Origin: Clostridia bacterium
GTDB lineage: Bacteria > Bacillota > Clostridia > Oscillospirales > Acutalibacteraceae
Assembly (NCBI GenBank): GCA_900755895.1
Contig: CAAEIG010000216.1
Location: 1-52,518 of the forward strand
Direction: 5' to 3'
DNA length: 52,518 nucleotides
Of the stretch, positions 43,928 through 52,151 are shown piece by piece; the stretch's first letter is position 1; every line of letters begins with the position of its first letter. The notes beneath the pieces are model-generated. The model worked only from the letters and a program-made list of their open reading frames with translations, was not told where the DNA came from and made no database searches. The translations under genes and the position numbers were made by a program.

Positions 43928-45036
43928 AGTTCTTCCTCCTCTCGCTCCAGCTTCCGCGCCTGGGCGTTCAGATATCTGGCGTTGGCGTGGTCCACCTCAT
44001 CCTGCATGGTGATCTCATCCCACTCCACATGGCACTGTGGATCATACCCCGCCAGGGCCAACCAGGTACGACAAATTCTGCGGATCACCGGGGTGAGCAC
44101 CCTGCGGTAGGCGTCCAATTCGCTGGTGAGCATGTCCGCCTGTTGGCTGGACATCCGCTCGGTGGAAGACCAGGAAAGTCCCAACAAAAAGGGAGGTACC
44201 CCCAGCTTTGCCACGATCTGCTCCAGCATCTGGCGCACCGGCACTTCGCTGTCCAAAATCTGATTGTCCGCCCCAATGGCTTTGATGGATACGTCTCCCA
44301 CGGCCACAAAGTCGCTGACCTCTCCACCCCGCATGGCCCGCTGCCATTCGTTGGCCATTTGGCGTGCCCGCTCTCCGGCATACATTCCGGAGGGATCGGG
44401 CTTGCAAGTCACTGCAAAGCGCACGTTTCCCAGCCTCTCCCAGTTGACCCCCAGTGTTTTGTAGATCTTCAAGAGAATCTCACTGACAAAGGGCAGCCCT
44501 CGCAGCAGAGAAGTCCCTCGCACAGCTCCGGCATCGGGGTTTAACGTGGAGATCAGCAGCAACTCCGGATATGGGCAGCAGCGTTTTTTCCCGCCGTCCC
44601 ACACAGTGACTTTCACTCCCAGAGGACCCGCATGTTCCAACTCCACACTGTCTAGAGAGGCGTTGTACAGCGCTGCCACCTGACCGCCCGAAAGCACCAT
44701 CTCTCCCACGGCGTTGCCATAGGTCAGCAGCTCTTCAAAGTAGACACTTAAAAATGCGTCCACCCCATGCCCGACAGCGCCCACGGGCACATCCTCCAGG
44801 AACTGACGGAGCTCCTCTTGTGCTGCAGGGTCAGCACATTGCACCTCAAAACTTCCCAGCAGTCTGCGGAGTTTTGACACCGCCGCATCAATGATGGGCA
44901 CACTCTCCCGCAGTGCTCGGTAGAGAGCTCGCTCCCCCGGGCCCGCGGGTCCGCTCACGCCCAGGTGAAACTGTTCTGGGGGCCTGGTCTGCACACTCAA
45001 AGCAGCCGCCTGTTCCTTCTTTCGGAATCCCAGCAT
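43924..45036 (-). CDS. Phage portal protein
   Basis: A 370-residue portal with DAAVSKLRRLLGSFEV at about 50 and the conserved helical stretch LGVPPFLLGLSWSSTERMSS, ending in a charged coiled coil. It is the first gene of the structural cluster. Normally terminase genes lie upstream; none is here. ATG follows AAAGGAGG. Confidence 0.9.
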   Translation of the reverse strand: MLGFRKKEQAAALSVQTRPPEQFHLGVSGPAGPGERALYRALRESVPIIDAAVSKLRRLLGSFEVQCADPAAQEELRQFLEDVPVGAVGHGVDAFLSVYFEELLTYGNAVGEMVLSGGQVAALYNASLDSVELEHAGPLGVKVTVWDGGKKRCCPYPELLLISTLNPDAGAVRGTSLLRGLPFVSEILLKIYKTLGVNWERLGNVRFAVTCKPDPSGMYAGERARQMANEWQRAMRGGEVSDFVAVGDVSIKAIGADNQILDSEVPVRQMLEQIVAKLGVPPFLLGLSWSSTERMSSQQADMLTSELDAYRRVLTPVIRRICRTWLALAGYDPQCHVEWDEITMQDEVDHANARYLNAQARKLEREEEEL

Positions 45037-45095
45037 CCTTTCCTCCTTTCCAGAAGCGTCTCAAAAACCACTTCCATCCTTACCCCCAAAACAGC

Positions 45096-45123
45096 AAAAA
45101 GTTGCCCTCTAAAGGACAACTTT
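45096..45123 (-). terminator. Terminator-like hairpin in the portal leader
   Basis: AAAGTTGTCC pairs with GGGCAACTTT (one G-U) over a 6-base loop, followed by five T on the minus strand. It lies about 60 bases before the portal start codon, so any minus-strand transcript must pass it before entering the cluster. Confidence 0.7.
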
Positions 45124-45199
45124 CGAAAAATTTCTTGAAAAAAATTTTTTCCGGCCCTATTTTGACCCTGGAATTCTGATAAAAAACTTTCAGCCTTTA

Positions 45200-45261
45200 A
45201 TTTTATCTTACGAAACCGCCCCGCGGGTTGATTTTCAAAAACCTGTAGTGTAAGATAAAAT
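45200..45261. promoter_or_regulatory. Inverted repeat between portal and TM2 genes
   Basis: ATTTTATCTTAC (45200-45211) and its exact complement (45250-45261) are 38 bases apart. The right arm includes the -10 of the TM2 promoter. A repressor or regulator binding both arms would control the TM2 genes and perhaps the portal leader. Confidence 0.6.
45228..45256 (+). promoter_or_regulatory. Promoter of the TM2 genes
   Basis: TTGATT (45228-45233) and TAAGAT (45251-45256) are 17 bases apart on the plus strand. The 45037-45352 gap holds otherwise only the leader terminator, the inverted repeat and AT-rich sequence. Confidence 0.6.
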
Positions 45262-45352
45262 CACGAAAAGAAACACGGCAGCGTCTACCAATCAAACAGC
45301 AAAGCCACGTCCTAACTTGGCGCTGGCGGTATGGGAAAGGAATGGATTTTCT

Positions 45353-45685
45353 ATGCCTGATTATTACAACTACAACCAAAATTCTGGTCAGCAGCCCATG
45401 TATAACCCACCCCAATATCAGACCCAGGCAGGGATGGCGCCCCCTCCCGGCTATGTGCAGAAAAGCCGTGTAGCCGCTGGGATTCTAGCCATCTTACTGG
45501 GCACGTATGGCATCCACAGCTTCTACTTAGGAAACACTTCTCGGGGATTGCTGCAGCTGCTTTTGAGTCTGTTCACCTGTGGAATTGGCGCCATTGTGAT
45601 GCTCATTTGGGGCATCGTGGACGGTGTTCGCATTCTGGACGGCCGCATCAATACGGATGCCAACGGCGTATTCTTAAAGGACTAA
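45353..45685 (+). CDS. TM2-domain membrane protein 1
   Basis: A 110-residue protein with a Tyr/Asn/Gln-rich N-terminus (PDYYNYNQNSGQQPMYNPPQ) and a TM2 domain of two membrane segments joined by the motif YGIHSFYLGNTSRG. TM2 proteins are widespread and functionally undefined. ATG 45353 is some 11 bases after AAAGGA. It precedes a paralogue by 19 bases. Confidence 0.85.
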   Translation: MPDYYNYNQNSGQQPMYNPPQYQTQAGMAPPPGYVQKSRVAAGILAILLGTYGIHSFYLGNTSRGLLQLLLSLFTCGIGAIVMLIWGIVDGVRILDGRINTDANGVFLKD

Positions 45686-45704
45686 CGGAAAAGGAGAACT
45701 CATT

Positions 45705-46376
45705 ATGACTGATTTCGACAATAAGGACCCTCAGGTTCCCCAGGAGCAACCTGTTCCTCAACCGGAACCCACCCCCACCAACGCACAGCCGGCTCCTGCG
45801 CCTCAGCCGGAGGCAGCAGAACCTCAGCAACCTGCGCCGGAACCTCCCAAGGCGCCGCCCTATGAAACCGGCGTCCCCCATCTGACCTTGGACCCCAATG
45901 AGGCGGATCCTTTCCAGGGAGATCCCTTCCGTACAACAGAGCCGCCCCACGCACCGGAGCCTCCTCAGCCGGAGCCCGCTTATCAGCAAGCTCCCCAATA
46001 TGAGCAGCCTCCTCAGTACGAACAGCCCCAATACGGCGCACCCCAGTATTACCAGCCGCCTCAATACACCCAGCCACCCCAGCAGACATACTATCAGCCC
46101 CAGTACACAGTGCCCCCCGCAGGCTATGCACAGAAAAGCCGTTTGGCAGCCGGCCTGCTCGCCATTATTTTGGGCACTCTGGGCATCCATAACTTTTACT
46201 TGGGCTTTACCACACGGGGTGTGATCCAGCTGCTGGTGGCCACCATCGGCGGAATTTTCACCTGCGGCCTTGCCACCATCGCTATTGCGATCTGGGGCTT
46301 TGTGGAAGGCGTCCTGCTGCTCTCTGCCTCTCCCTCACGCATGTACGATGGACACGGCGTGATTCTGCGGGATTGA
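45705..46376 (+). CDS. TM2-domain membrane protein 2, proline-rich
   Basis: A 223-residue paralogue with a long low-complexity N-terminus (residues 1-140, Pro/Gln/Tyr/Glu repeats such as PQYEQPPQYEQPQY) and the same TM2 domain (LGIHNFYLGFTTRG). The proline-rich part is presumably cytoplasmic or on the cell surface; its binding partner is unknown. AAAAGGAG precedes the ATG. Confidence 0.88.
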   Translation: MTDFDNKDPQVPQEQPVPQPEPTPTNAQPAPAPQPEAAEPQQPAPEPPKAPPYETGVPHLTLDPNEADPFQGDPFRTTEPPHAPEPPQPEPAYQQAPQYEQPPQYEQPQYGAPQYYQPPQYTQPPQQTYYQPQYTVPPAGYAQKSRLAAGLLAIILGTLGIHNFYLGFTTRGVIQLLVATIGGIFTCGLATIAIAIWGFVEGVLLLSASPSRMYDGHGVILRD

Positions 46377-46398
46377 GCATTCAACTTAACTTGGCACA

Positions 46399-46428
46399 AA
46401 AAAAGACCGCCTTTCGGCGGTCTTTTTT
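46399..46428 (+). terminator. Terminator after the TM2 genes
   Basis: AAAAAGACCGCC and GGCGGTCTTTTT with a TTTC loop, followed by T. Also active in the minus direction for the ECF S gene. Confidence 0.92.
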
Positions 46429-46452
46429 CTATGGAATCAAAAGCGTCCATCC

Positions 46453-46986
46453 TCACGGAGTTTCCGCAATTTTACAGCGCCGCAGCGCCAGGGTAATCAA
46501 TGGAAGCGCTGCCACCTGCAGCACAATCCCAGGCAAGCAGGTGACAAAGGACTCCCGCACCCAAACTGCCCAAGTGTAGCCCGGCACAAACAGAAAGGCA
46601 TCCAGCAGGCCACAGAACACCCGCCCCAACAGCATGGCCCCCAACAGTGAGACACTGACATTGAGCACCGGAGGCGCCGCTGCCAACAGATAGGTGAGCA
46701 AGCCAGCCAAGAACCCGTAAATGGCAAGCTCCCACAACTCCCCGGTAGAGAGAACAACTCCCGACGCACCAGGAAAAAGCTGGGGCAACAGCACAATCAG
46801 CAACCCACAGGACAGTCCATACGCCGGACCGCAGAGCATCCCACACAGAAGCACCGGAAGCTGAAGGAGCAATAGAATCTCCATCCCATTGTGAACCCAG
46901 CGAAAGGCCCAGGGCAGCAATAGCCCCAGGCCCATACACAGCGCTGCCAGCAGTAAATCCAGCAGGCAGCGTTTTGTCTTTCCCAT
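46453..46986 (-). CDS. ECF transporter S component
   Basis: A 177-residue, very hydrophobic protein with about five to six membrane segments and LLCGMLCGPAYGLSCG near residue 48, as in substrate-binding S subunits of energy-coupling factor transporters. The substrate cannot be read from sequence; no riboswitch is visible upstream and no EcfAAT genes lie nearby. It follows nagB by 43 bases. Confidence 0.72.
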   Translation of the reverse strand: MGKTKRCLLDLLLAALCMGLGLLLPWAFRWVHNGMEILLLLQLPVLLCGMLCGPAYGLSCGLLIVLLPQLFPGASGVVLSTGELWELAIYGFLAGLLTYLLAAAPPVLNVSVSLLGAMLLGRVFCGLLDAFLFVPGYTWAVWVRESFVTCLPGIVLQVAALPLITLALRRCKIAETP

Positions 46987-47029
46987 AGCAATCCCCTTTC
47001 CACGGCAGGCACTCCCCGCTGCGAGAAGG

Positions 47030-47740
47030 TTAAGCCTCTCGGCAGGTGATCACAGTTACATCCCGATGGAGCTGCAGCACGGATGCCGGCACCTGGGGAG
47101 TCACCCCGCCAGTGAGCGCCCGCTTGATGATATCACCCTTGTCGGGACCGGCGATGAGCAAAATCCGGGCAGCCTTGAGAATGGTCCCCACACCCATGGT
47201 CAAAGCGTGGGTGGGCACATCTTCAATGCGGTCAAACAGCCGAGAGTTGGCTTTGATGGTGCTCTCTGTCAGCGCCACCGTATGTACAGCTGCAGGGAAG
47301 CTATCCGCCGGCTCATTAAAACCAATGTGACCGTTGTGGCCAATACCCAGCAGCTGCAGATCCACTCCACCTAAGCTTTCCACCAAAGCCTCATAGCGGT
47401 CAGCCTCTGCCTCCAGATCGGGGGCCACACCGTTGGGCAAATAGGTGTTCTCCGGCTTGATATTCACCCGGCTGAACAGATGGTGGTCCATAAAATACCG
47501 GTAACTCTGAGGGTTGGCACCATCCAGTCCGCAGTACTCATCCAGGTTCACCGTGCGCACCTGGGAGAAATCCAACCGACCCGCCTCATAGGATTCCACC
47601 AGCCGGTCATAGGTACCGATAGGGCTGGAGCCAGTGGCCAATCCCAACACGCACCGAGGCTTCAGCAGCACCTGAGCCCCAATGATCTCCGCCGCCAGAA
47701 TGCTCATCTCTTCATAGTTTTTTGTTTCCAGAATCCGCAT
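47030..47740 (-). CDS. nagB: Glucosamine-6-phosphate deaminase
   Basis: Converts glucosamine-6-phosphate to fructose-6-phosphate and ammonia. The 236-residue protein has LGLATGSSPIGTYDRL, NLDEYCGLDG (Asp base) and GIGHNGHIGFNEPA. No nagA or amino-sugar transporter gene is adjacent. Confidence 0.96.
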   Translation of the reverse strand: MRILETKNYEEMSILAAEIIGAQVLLKPRCVLGLATGSSPIGTYDRLVESYEAGRLDFSQVRTVNLDEYCGLDGANPQSYRYFMDHHLFSRVNIKPENTYLPNGVAPDLEAEADRYEALVESLGGVDLQLLGIGHNGHIGFNEPADSFPAAVHTVALTESTIKANSRLFDRIEDVPTHALTMGVGTILKAARILLIAGPDKGDIIKRALTGGVTPQVPASVLQLHRDVTVITCREA

Positions 47741-47772
47741 AAAGCCACATCCTTCCCTTTGTTCCTGCCATC

Positions 47773-47801
47773 ATCTTAACGCAAGGAGAAGGAAATGTCC
47801 A
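47773..47801 (-). promoter_or_regulatory. nagB promoter
   Basis: TGGACA (47796-47801) and TAAGAT (47773-47778) are 17 bases apart on the minus strand. Confidence 0.55.
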
Positions 47802-47811
47802 CGGAGGTAGC

Positions 47812-48741
47812 TTATTTAGATTTTACTTTCTGATTCTCAGCGGAACGACCGGGCAGCTGGGCCAAAACTACAGCCACAAATACCAACGCACAGCCCACTA
47901 ATTCTCTGGGAGAGAGCGGCTGACTGAGCAGAACCCAGCCTGCCAAAGCCGCAAACACGGACTCCAAACTGAGAATGAGAGAGGCAACCGTAGGGTTTAC
48001 CGTCCTCTGGCCCAAAATCTGCAAGGTGTAGCCCACACCACTGGAAATCACACCGGTGTACAGCAGGGGGACCCAGGCTGAAAGCACATCCGAAAGGGTG
48101 AATTTCTCAAAGAGCAGGGCTAGCACGGTAGAGAGCAGAGCCGCCACGAAGAACTGCACGCAGGAGAGTTTCACCCCATCCACACCAGCTGGGACAAAAT
48201 CCACCACCAGAATATGCAGGGAAAACACCACCGCACTGCCGATCACCAGCAGGTCACCGGTAGCAATCCCCTCCCCGCCCTTGACGCTGAGCAGGTATGC
48301 ACCAATGAGAGCCAGCACCACACCGGCCCAAACCTTCAATCCCGGACGCCGTCCCAAGAAGATCCCCAGCACCGGCACAATGACAATGTACAGGGCCGTC
48401 AAAAAGCCAGCCTTACCCGGAGAAGCCGTCTGCATACCCGTCTGCTGCAACAGCGTGGCGCTGCCCAAAAGCAAACCACAGGCAGCTCCCCAGAGGGGCA
48501 TGGTCCATTTCTTCAAAACAGGAGCATTCTCTGCTTCCTCGGGCTTGCCCGTGCGCAGCTTTGCCGCCAGGGCAATCACCGGAAGCAGCGTTACGCAGCC
48601 GATATAGTTGCGCACAGCAGTGAACGCAAAAGGACCCAGGTGGTCCATGCCAACGCTCTGAGCAACAAACGCAGTGCCCCAAATCAGGGCGGTGAGCATC
48701 AGCAGGGCGACGCCCCGCAGTTGGGTAGGTTTACGATTCAT
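47812..48741 (-). CDS. EamA/DMT family transporter
   Basis: A 309-residue exporter-type protein with ten hydrophobic segments, two EamA halves, and LTALIWGTAFVAQSVGM at its start. ATG 48741 is chosen for AGAAAGGA; it overlaps the MATE gene end by 11 bases. Substrate unknown. Confidence 0.9.
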   Translation of the reverse strand: MNRKPTQLRGVALLMLTALIWGTAFVAQSVGMDHLGPFAFTAVRNYIGCVTLLPVIALAAKLRTGKPEEAENAPVLKKWTMPLWGAACGLLLGSATLLQQTGMQTASPGKAGFLTALYIVIVPVLGIFLGRRPGLKVWAGVVLALIGAYLLSVKGGEGIATGDLLVIGSAVVFSLHILVVDFVPAGVDGVKLSCVQFFVAALLSTVLALLFEKFTLSDVLSAWVPLLYTGVISSGVGYTLQILGQRTVNPTVASLILSLESVFAALAGWVLLSQPLSPRELVGCALVFVAVVLAQLPGRSAENQKVKSK

Positions 48742-50125
48742 GGGCAATTCCTTTCTCAGTATCCGGGGAAGAAGCATCCCGTGTCAGATTCTTCATCCAG
48801 TTGTATCGGTTGATCTTTACCAGAGCCACAAAGCACTTGAAGATCTGGTCGCACTTCAAGCAGGCGAACACCACCCAAGGGGGAGCCCCCAGCCACATGG
48901 CCAGCAAAGATGAGGGCAACACCACCAGGAACACGAAGATGGTGTCATTTTTGAACACAAAAGAGATATCCCCGCCGGACTTCACCAGGCCGAACAGACA
49001 AGCTGCCTGGTAGCAAGTGCCGATGATGGTAACGGAGATCACGTTGATAAACTGCCGGGAGTACTCCTGGGCCTCCGGACTGGCATTGTACAGGGAGATG
49101 AAACCGTCTCTGGCCAGGAAAACCGCTGCTCCGGAAACCAGGCCCACAATGAGGAAGATCACCTGGACAGTTTTGGCGTACTCTTTCATCTTATCGTACA
49201 ACCCAGCGCCCACAGTTTTCCCGGTGATAATGCCCACAGCAGAGGACATTCCGTTCATCCAGACGTATACCAGATTGTGAAGCATACCCGTAATGCTGGT
49301 AGCGGCAATGACTCCAGCACTGTAGCAGCCCAGAATCTTGGTGTTGGCCAAAGAATTTACCGCCCACACCACCTGGCCGCCGATAATGGGCAGACCATAG
49401 CGGATGAAATCCCACAGCAGCTGACGATCCGTGTGCAACAGGTCCATCAAGGTGAAACGAAGCTTCTTGTCCACAAAGAATACGTATCCCGTACTGACAC
49501 ACATCTCTAAAATCCGGGAGATCAAGGTGGCAATCGCCGCACCCCGCACTCCCATAGCCGGGAATCCCAAATGACCGAAAATCAGCACATAGTTGAGACC
49601 CACGTTGACCACAAGAGCCATACAGGATATGTACAGTCCTATTTTTGCCGTTTCCACACTGCGCATGGCAGCAATCATCACTTGGGAAACGGAAAAGAAC
49701 AGATAGGTAAATCCCACAATCTGCACATAGGCCGCTCCCTCACGGATGACCCCGGGTTCCTGAGTAAAAGCGCGGATGATCCACTCAGGAAAGAGTACCG
49801 CGGACAATGTCGCCAGCAGTCCTACACCCAGAGCAAATTTCATACCGACAGAAACCACCTTGCGGATGCTGGAGGAATCTCGTTTTCCCCAATACTGCGC
49901 CGCCAAGATCAGGATTGCTCCTTCAATGCCGGCTACAAACATCTGCACCACAGTTTGCAGCTGATTTCCCACATAGACCCCGGAGATGGCATCATCCCCC
50001 AAGGAGCCGATCATCAGGTTATCAGCGAAATTCACCGCGAAGGTGATGAGGTTTTGCAGTGATATGGGCACTGCAAGTGCAAACAGTGTTTTGTAAAAGG
50101 ACCGATCTTTCGTAAAAACAGCCAT
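48731..50125 (-). CDS. MATE family efflux transporter
   Basis: A 464-residue, twelve-helix transporter with two matching halves (PISLQNLITFAVNFADNLMIGSLG at the start, in part GLPIIGGQVVWAVNSLANTK in the second half). ATG 50125 follows GGAGGGGAAG. Exports cationic or toxic compounds using Na or H; substrate unknown. Transcribed with EamA. Confidence 0.92.
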   Translation of the reverse strand: MAVFTKDRSFYKTLFALAVPISLQNLITFAVNFADNLMIGSLGDDAISGVYVGNQLQTVVQMFVAGIEGAILILAAQYWGKRDSSSIRKVVSVGMKFALGVGLLATLSAVLFPEWIIRAFTQEPGVIREGAAYVQIVGFTYLFFSVSQVMIAAMRSVETAKIGLYISCMALVVNVGLNYVLIFGHLGFPAMGVRGAAIATLISRILEMCVSTGYVFFVDKKLRFTLMDLLHTDRQLLWDFIRYGLPIIGGQVVWAVNSLANTKILGCYSAGVIAATSITGMLHNLVYVWMNGMSSAVGIITGKTVGAGLYDKMKEYAKTVQVIFLIVGLVSGAAVFLARDGFISLYNASPEAQEYSRQFINVISVTIIGTCYQAACLFGLVKSGGDISFVFKNDTIFVFLVVLPSSLLAMWLGAPPWVVFACLKCDQIFKCFVALVKINRYNWMKNLTRDASSPDTEKGIAHES

Positions 50126-50188
50126 ACAGCTCTTCCCCTCCTGCCCAGATTCCGGGCGGAAATTGCCCCGCGTTTCGAGGCCACTCCC

Positions 50189-50217
50189 ATTATACACGAG
50201 GCCCCACCCAGTGTAAA
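50189..50217 (-). promoter_or_regulatory. MATE operon promoter
   Basis: TTTACA (50212-50217) and TATAAT (50189-50194) are 17 bases apart on the minus strand. Confidence 0.7.
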
Positions 50218-50245
50218 GCCTGTCGAAAAGCAGTTCTCAAGGCAC

Positions 50246-50279
50246 AAAAATACGGCGCGACAAATTGCCGCGCCGTATT
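50246..50279 (-). terminator. Terminator after the binding-protein gene
   Basis: AATACGGCGCG and CGCGCCGTATT with a 9-base loop, followed by T on the minus strand. Confidence 0.88.
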
Positions 50280-50294
50280 GGGTTTCACACACGG

Positions 50295-51671
50295 TCAGGC
50301 CGAAGCAGAGCTTTCGGAAGAAGAACTTTCAGAAGCGGAACTGTCAGTTCCAGAGCTTGCAGAAGAATCCGTAGAACTTTCCGAAGCAGAACTCTCAGAA
50401 GAGGAGCTTTCTGCAGCAGAGCTTTCCGAACCGGCAGAAGCCTCTTCCGGCAGAGGTGTACCGTCCTCCCGCAGAGCTCCCTCAGCAAAGAGTGCTGCCT
50501 GGGTGGCGGGATCGGCAATACCGGTGGCTTCCAAACCGTTGGCAGTCTGGAACCGGCTGACGCAGTCCGCAGTAGTGGCGCCAAAGTGACCGTCAAAAGC
50601 CTCTGTCAAATAACCCAGCTGTTCCAGACGCTCCTGAATAGCCACAACTTCGTCACCCTGATCGCCTTCTTGAAGAGTCTCGTAGTTTGCCTGCTGTTCC
50701 AAGGCAGAGCTGACCTCTTCTTCAATCTGTTGGGTGGGATCGCTGGCCAAAGTGGAGCTGGATTCCAGCAGTTCCGGGAAGGTATTCGCGCTGATTTCAT
50801 AAGCAGCATCGATAACCGTGCGGCCTTGCCACTCCATCAAAGAGGTGTCCAACTCAAAGACCTTATCCTGCTGCACAGCTTGGAAATCGCTGAAACGGCT
50901 GTCGTTTTTGATTTGTTCTTTCAGCCCAGGGGCGCAGAAAATCACATTGGGATTGGACATTTCCAGAGTGTCGAAGTCATAAGTACCACCCTCCACACTC
51001 TCAAAAACGTTGGTAACACCGGCATAGGACATGATGGTGCTGCCAAACATGTCACCGGTTACCGCACTGCTCTCCAAATCATAGAGATAGCAGGCCGTGG
51101 TCACTGTATCCTTAGGAACAATGCGGTTGATGTTGTCCAGAGTGATGAAGATATCTTGGGCAGCAGCAATACCTGCATCGTAACCAGCCTCCCCTCCGGA
51201 GAAAGCAGAAGACACTTGGGAATACAGCCGCTCAAAATCAGAGCGATCCGTGGCAGGCTCAACAGAGAGCACAGTGATTCCGGCATCCTCCAGGGTACTT
51301 TGCACAGCACTGCTGGAAGAATCCACCAGGACCAAATCGGGCTGCAGATCCTGGATCGCCTGGGCATCGTTCGCAGAGATCTTAGTCAACTCATTCAAAT
51401 TAGATTGGGTGCATTCCTCACTGACACCAACCAACTGCGTTTCACAACCCAAAGCAAGAACCACATCAGCCAAACTGGGAGATAGCACCACAGCCTTTTG
51501 TGGCCGGGAGGAGATGGTCACACCATTGACCTCCACGGGGAAAACACCGGCAGCGGTGACATTGGAGACAATATCATCCATCTGAGAACAACCGGCAAAA
51601 GAGCTGCACCCTAGAGCTAGGCACAGCGTCACGATGAAAATGCGCCCGAAGGCGCCGATCTTCTGAAACAT
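50295..51671 (-). CDS. Lipoprotein with BtuF-like binding domain, peptidoglycan-binding domain and serine-rich tail
   Basis: A 458-residue secreted lipoprotein. The signal peptide ends in a lipobox SFAGC (Cys about 28). Residues 50-320 form a periplasmic-binding-protein (BtuF/FhuD-type) domain with AVVLSPSLADVVLALGCE and IMSYAGVTNVFE. A PG_binding_1 domain follows (about 340-400, VVAIQERLEQLGYL). The last 50 residues are almost only Ser, Glu, Ala and Asp. No ABC permease or ATPase lies nearby, so it is an orphan. ATG 51671 follows AAAGGAAG. Confidence 0.88.
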   Translation of the reverse strand: MFQKIGAFGRIFIVTLCLALGCSSFAGCSQMDDIVSNVTAAGVFPVEVNGVTISSRPQKAVVLSPSLADVVLALGCETQLVGVSEECTQSNLNELTKISANDAQAIQDLQPDLVLVDSSSSAVQSTLEDAGITVLSVEPATDRSDFERLYSQVSSAFSGGEAGYDAGIAAAQDIFITLDNINRIVPKDTVTTACYLYDLESSAVTGDMFGSTIMSYAGVTNVFESVEGGTYDFDTLEMSNPNVIFCAPGLKEQIKNDSRFSDFQAVQQDKVFELDTSLMEWQGRTVIDAAYEISANTFPELLESSSTLASDPTQQIEEEVSSALEQQANYETLQEGDQGDEVVAIQERLEQLGYLTEAFDGHFGATTADCVSRFQTANGLEATGIADPATQAALFAEGALREDGTPLPEEASAGSESSAAESSSSESSASESSTDSSASSGTDSSASESSSSESSASA

Positions 51672-51748
51672 AACAGGCACTTCCTTTCAAGACACACAGC
51701 CTGCCGGAAACCGGCAGACAGTCCCACAGTTCACAGAGTATCGTCTTT

Positions 51749-51778
51749 ATTTTACCCTGATTCCCCCTGACGTGTCAA
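51749..51778 (-). promoter_or_regulatory. Promoter of the binding lipoprotein gene
   Basis: TTGACA (51773-51778) and TAAAAT (51749-51754) are 18 bases apart on the minus strand. Confidence 0.7.
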
Positions 51779-51794
51779 CTCCCCGCAAAAAACC

Positions 51795-51823
51795 TTGACT
51801 TTTCCGGCATTCCAGACTACAAT
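51795..51823 (+). promoter_or_regulatory. Promoter pointing toward tRNA-Ser
   Basis: TTGACT (51795-51800) and TACAAT (51818-51823) are 17 bases apart on the plus strand. The transcript would run through the tRNA-like remnant into the intact tRNA. Confidence 0.65.
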
Positions 51824-51868
51824 AGAGACCGTTCTGACACAACTTCCCGGCTGTCGTGAAACATACGC

Positions 51869-51960
51869 GGAGATATGTTTTTAGAAGCAGTCCTAATGAG
51901 CATAGCTCGAAATTCTCCCGGATTTTGGGAGCTCGAGCTTCCAAGAATGGCTCTAGACTG
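51869..51960 (+). pseudogene. Degenerate tRNA-Ser-like sequence
   Basis: Between a GGAGA start and a T-arm-like segment the text follows the intact tRNA downstream: GAAGCAGTCCTAATGAG against GAAGTGGTCGTAACGAG, then an identical CTCGAAAT anticodon loop, then a small hairpin in the variable-arm position (CTCCC/GGGAG). The anticodon stem and acceptor stem do not pair. No coding gene is seen in 51824-52054. Confidence 0.45.
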
Positions 51961-52054
51961 CGGGTTTCCCGGTTTTGGGCAGTTCTAAGGCGGCCTCTGT
52001 TCTAACGGAAATTCTAAGATTTGCAAAAACCTTCCCTTGTCGGGATGCATAGAT

Positions 52055-52148
52055 GGAGACGTATCGAAGTGGTCGTAACGAGAACGACTCGAAATCGTTT
52101 TGTCGGTGATGAGCCGGCACGTGGGTTCGAATCCCACCGTCTCCGCCA
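52055..52148 (+). tRNA. tRNA-Ser (anticodon CGA)
   Basis: Perfect 7-base acceptor stem GGAGACG/CGTCTCC with discriminator G and encoded CCA. The anticodon loop CTCGAAA lies in the stem ACGA/TCGT; there is a long class II variable arm and T-loop GTTCGAATC. Reads UCG codons. Confidence 0.95.
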
Positions 52149-52151
52149 TTG

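Noticed and set aside
35707..45036. Complete inducible prophage
   Set aside because: No integrase, repressor, replication, terminase, tape measure, sheath, tube or lysis genes are present, and I found no flanking att repeats.
45960..46110. Short repeats in the proline-rich TM2 gene as a possible CRISPR-like array
   Set aside because: The repeats are in-frame codons for Pro, Gln and Tyr inside a gene, irregular in length and without spacers.
51747..51944. 65-codon minus-strand frame
   Set aside because: It covers two promoters and the tRNA-like remnant and has no convincing start.
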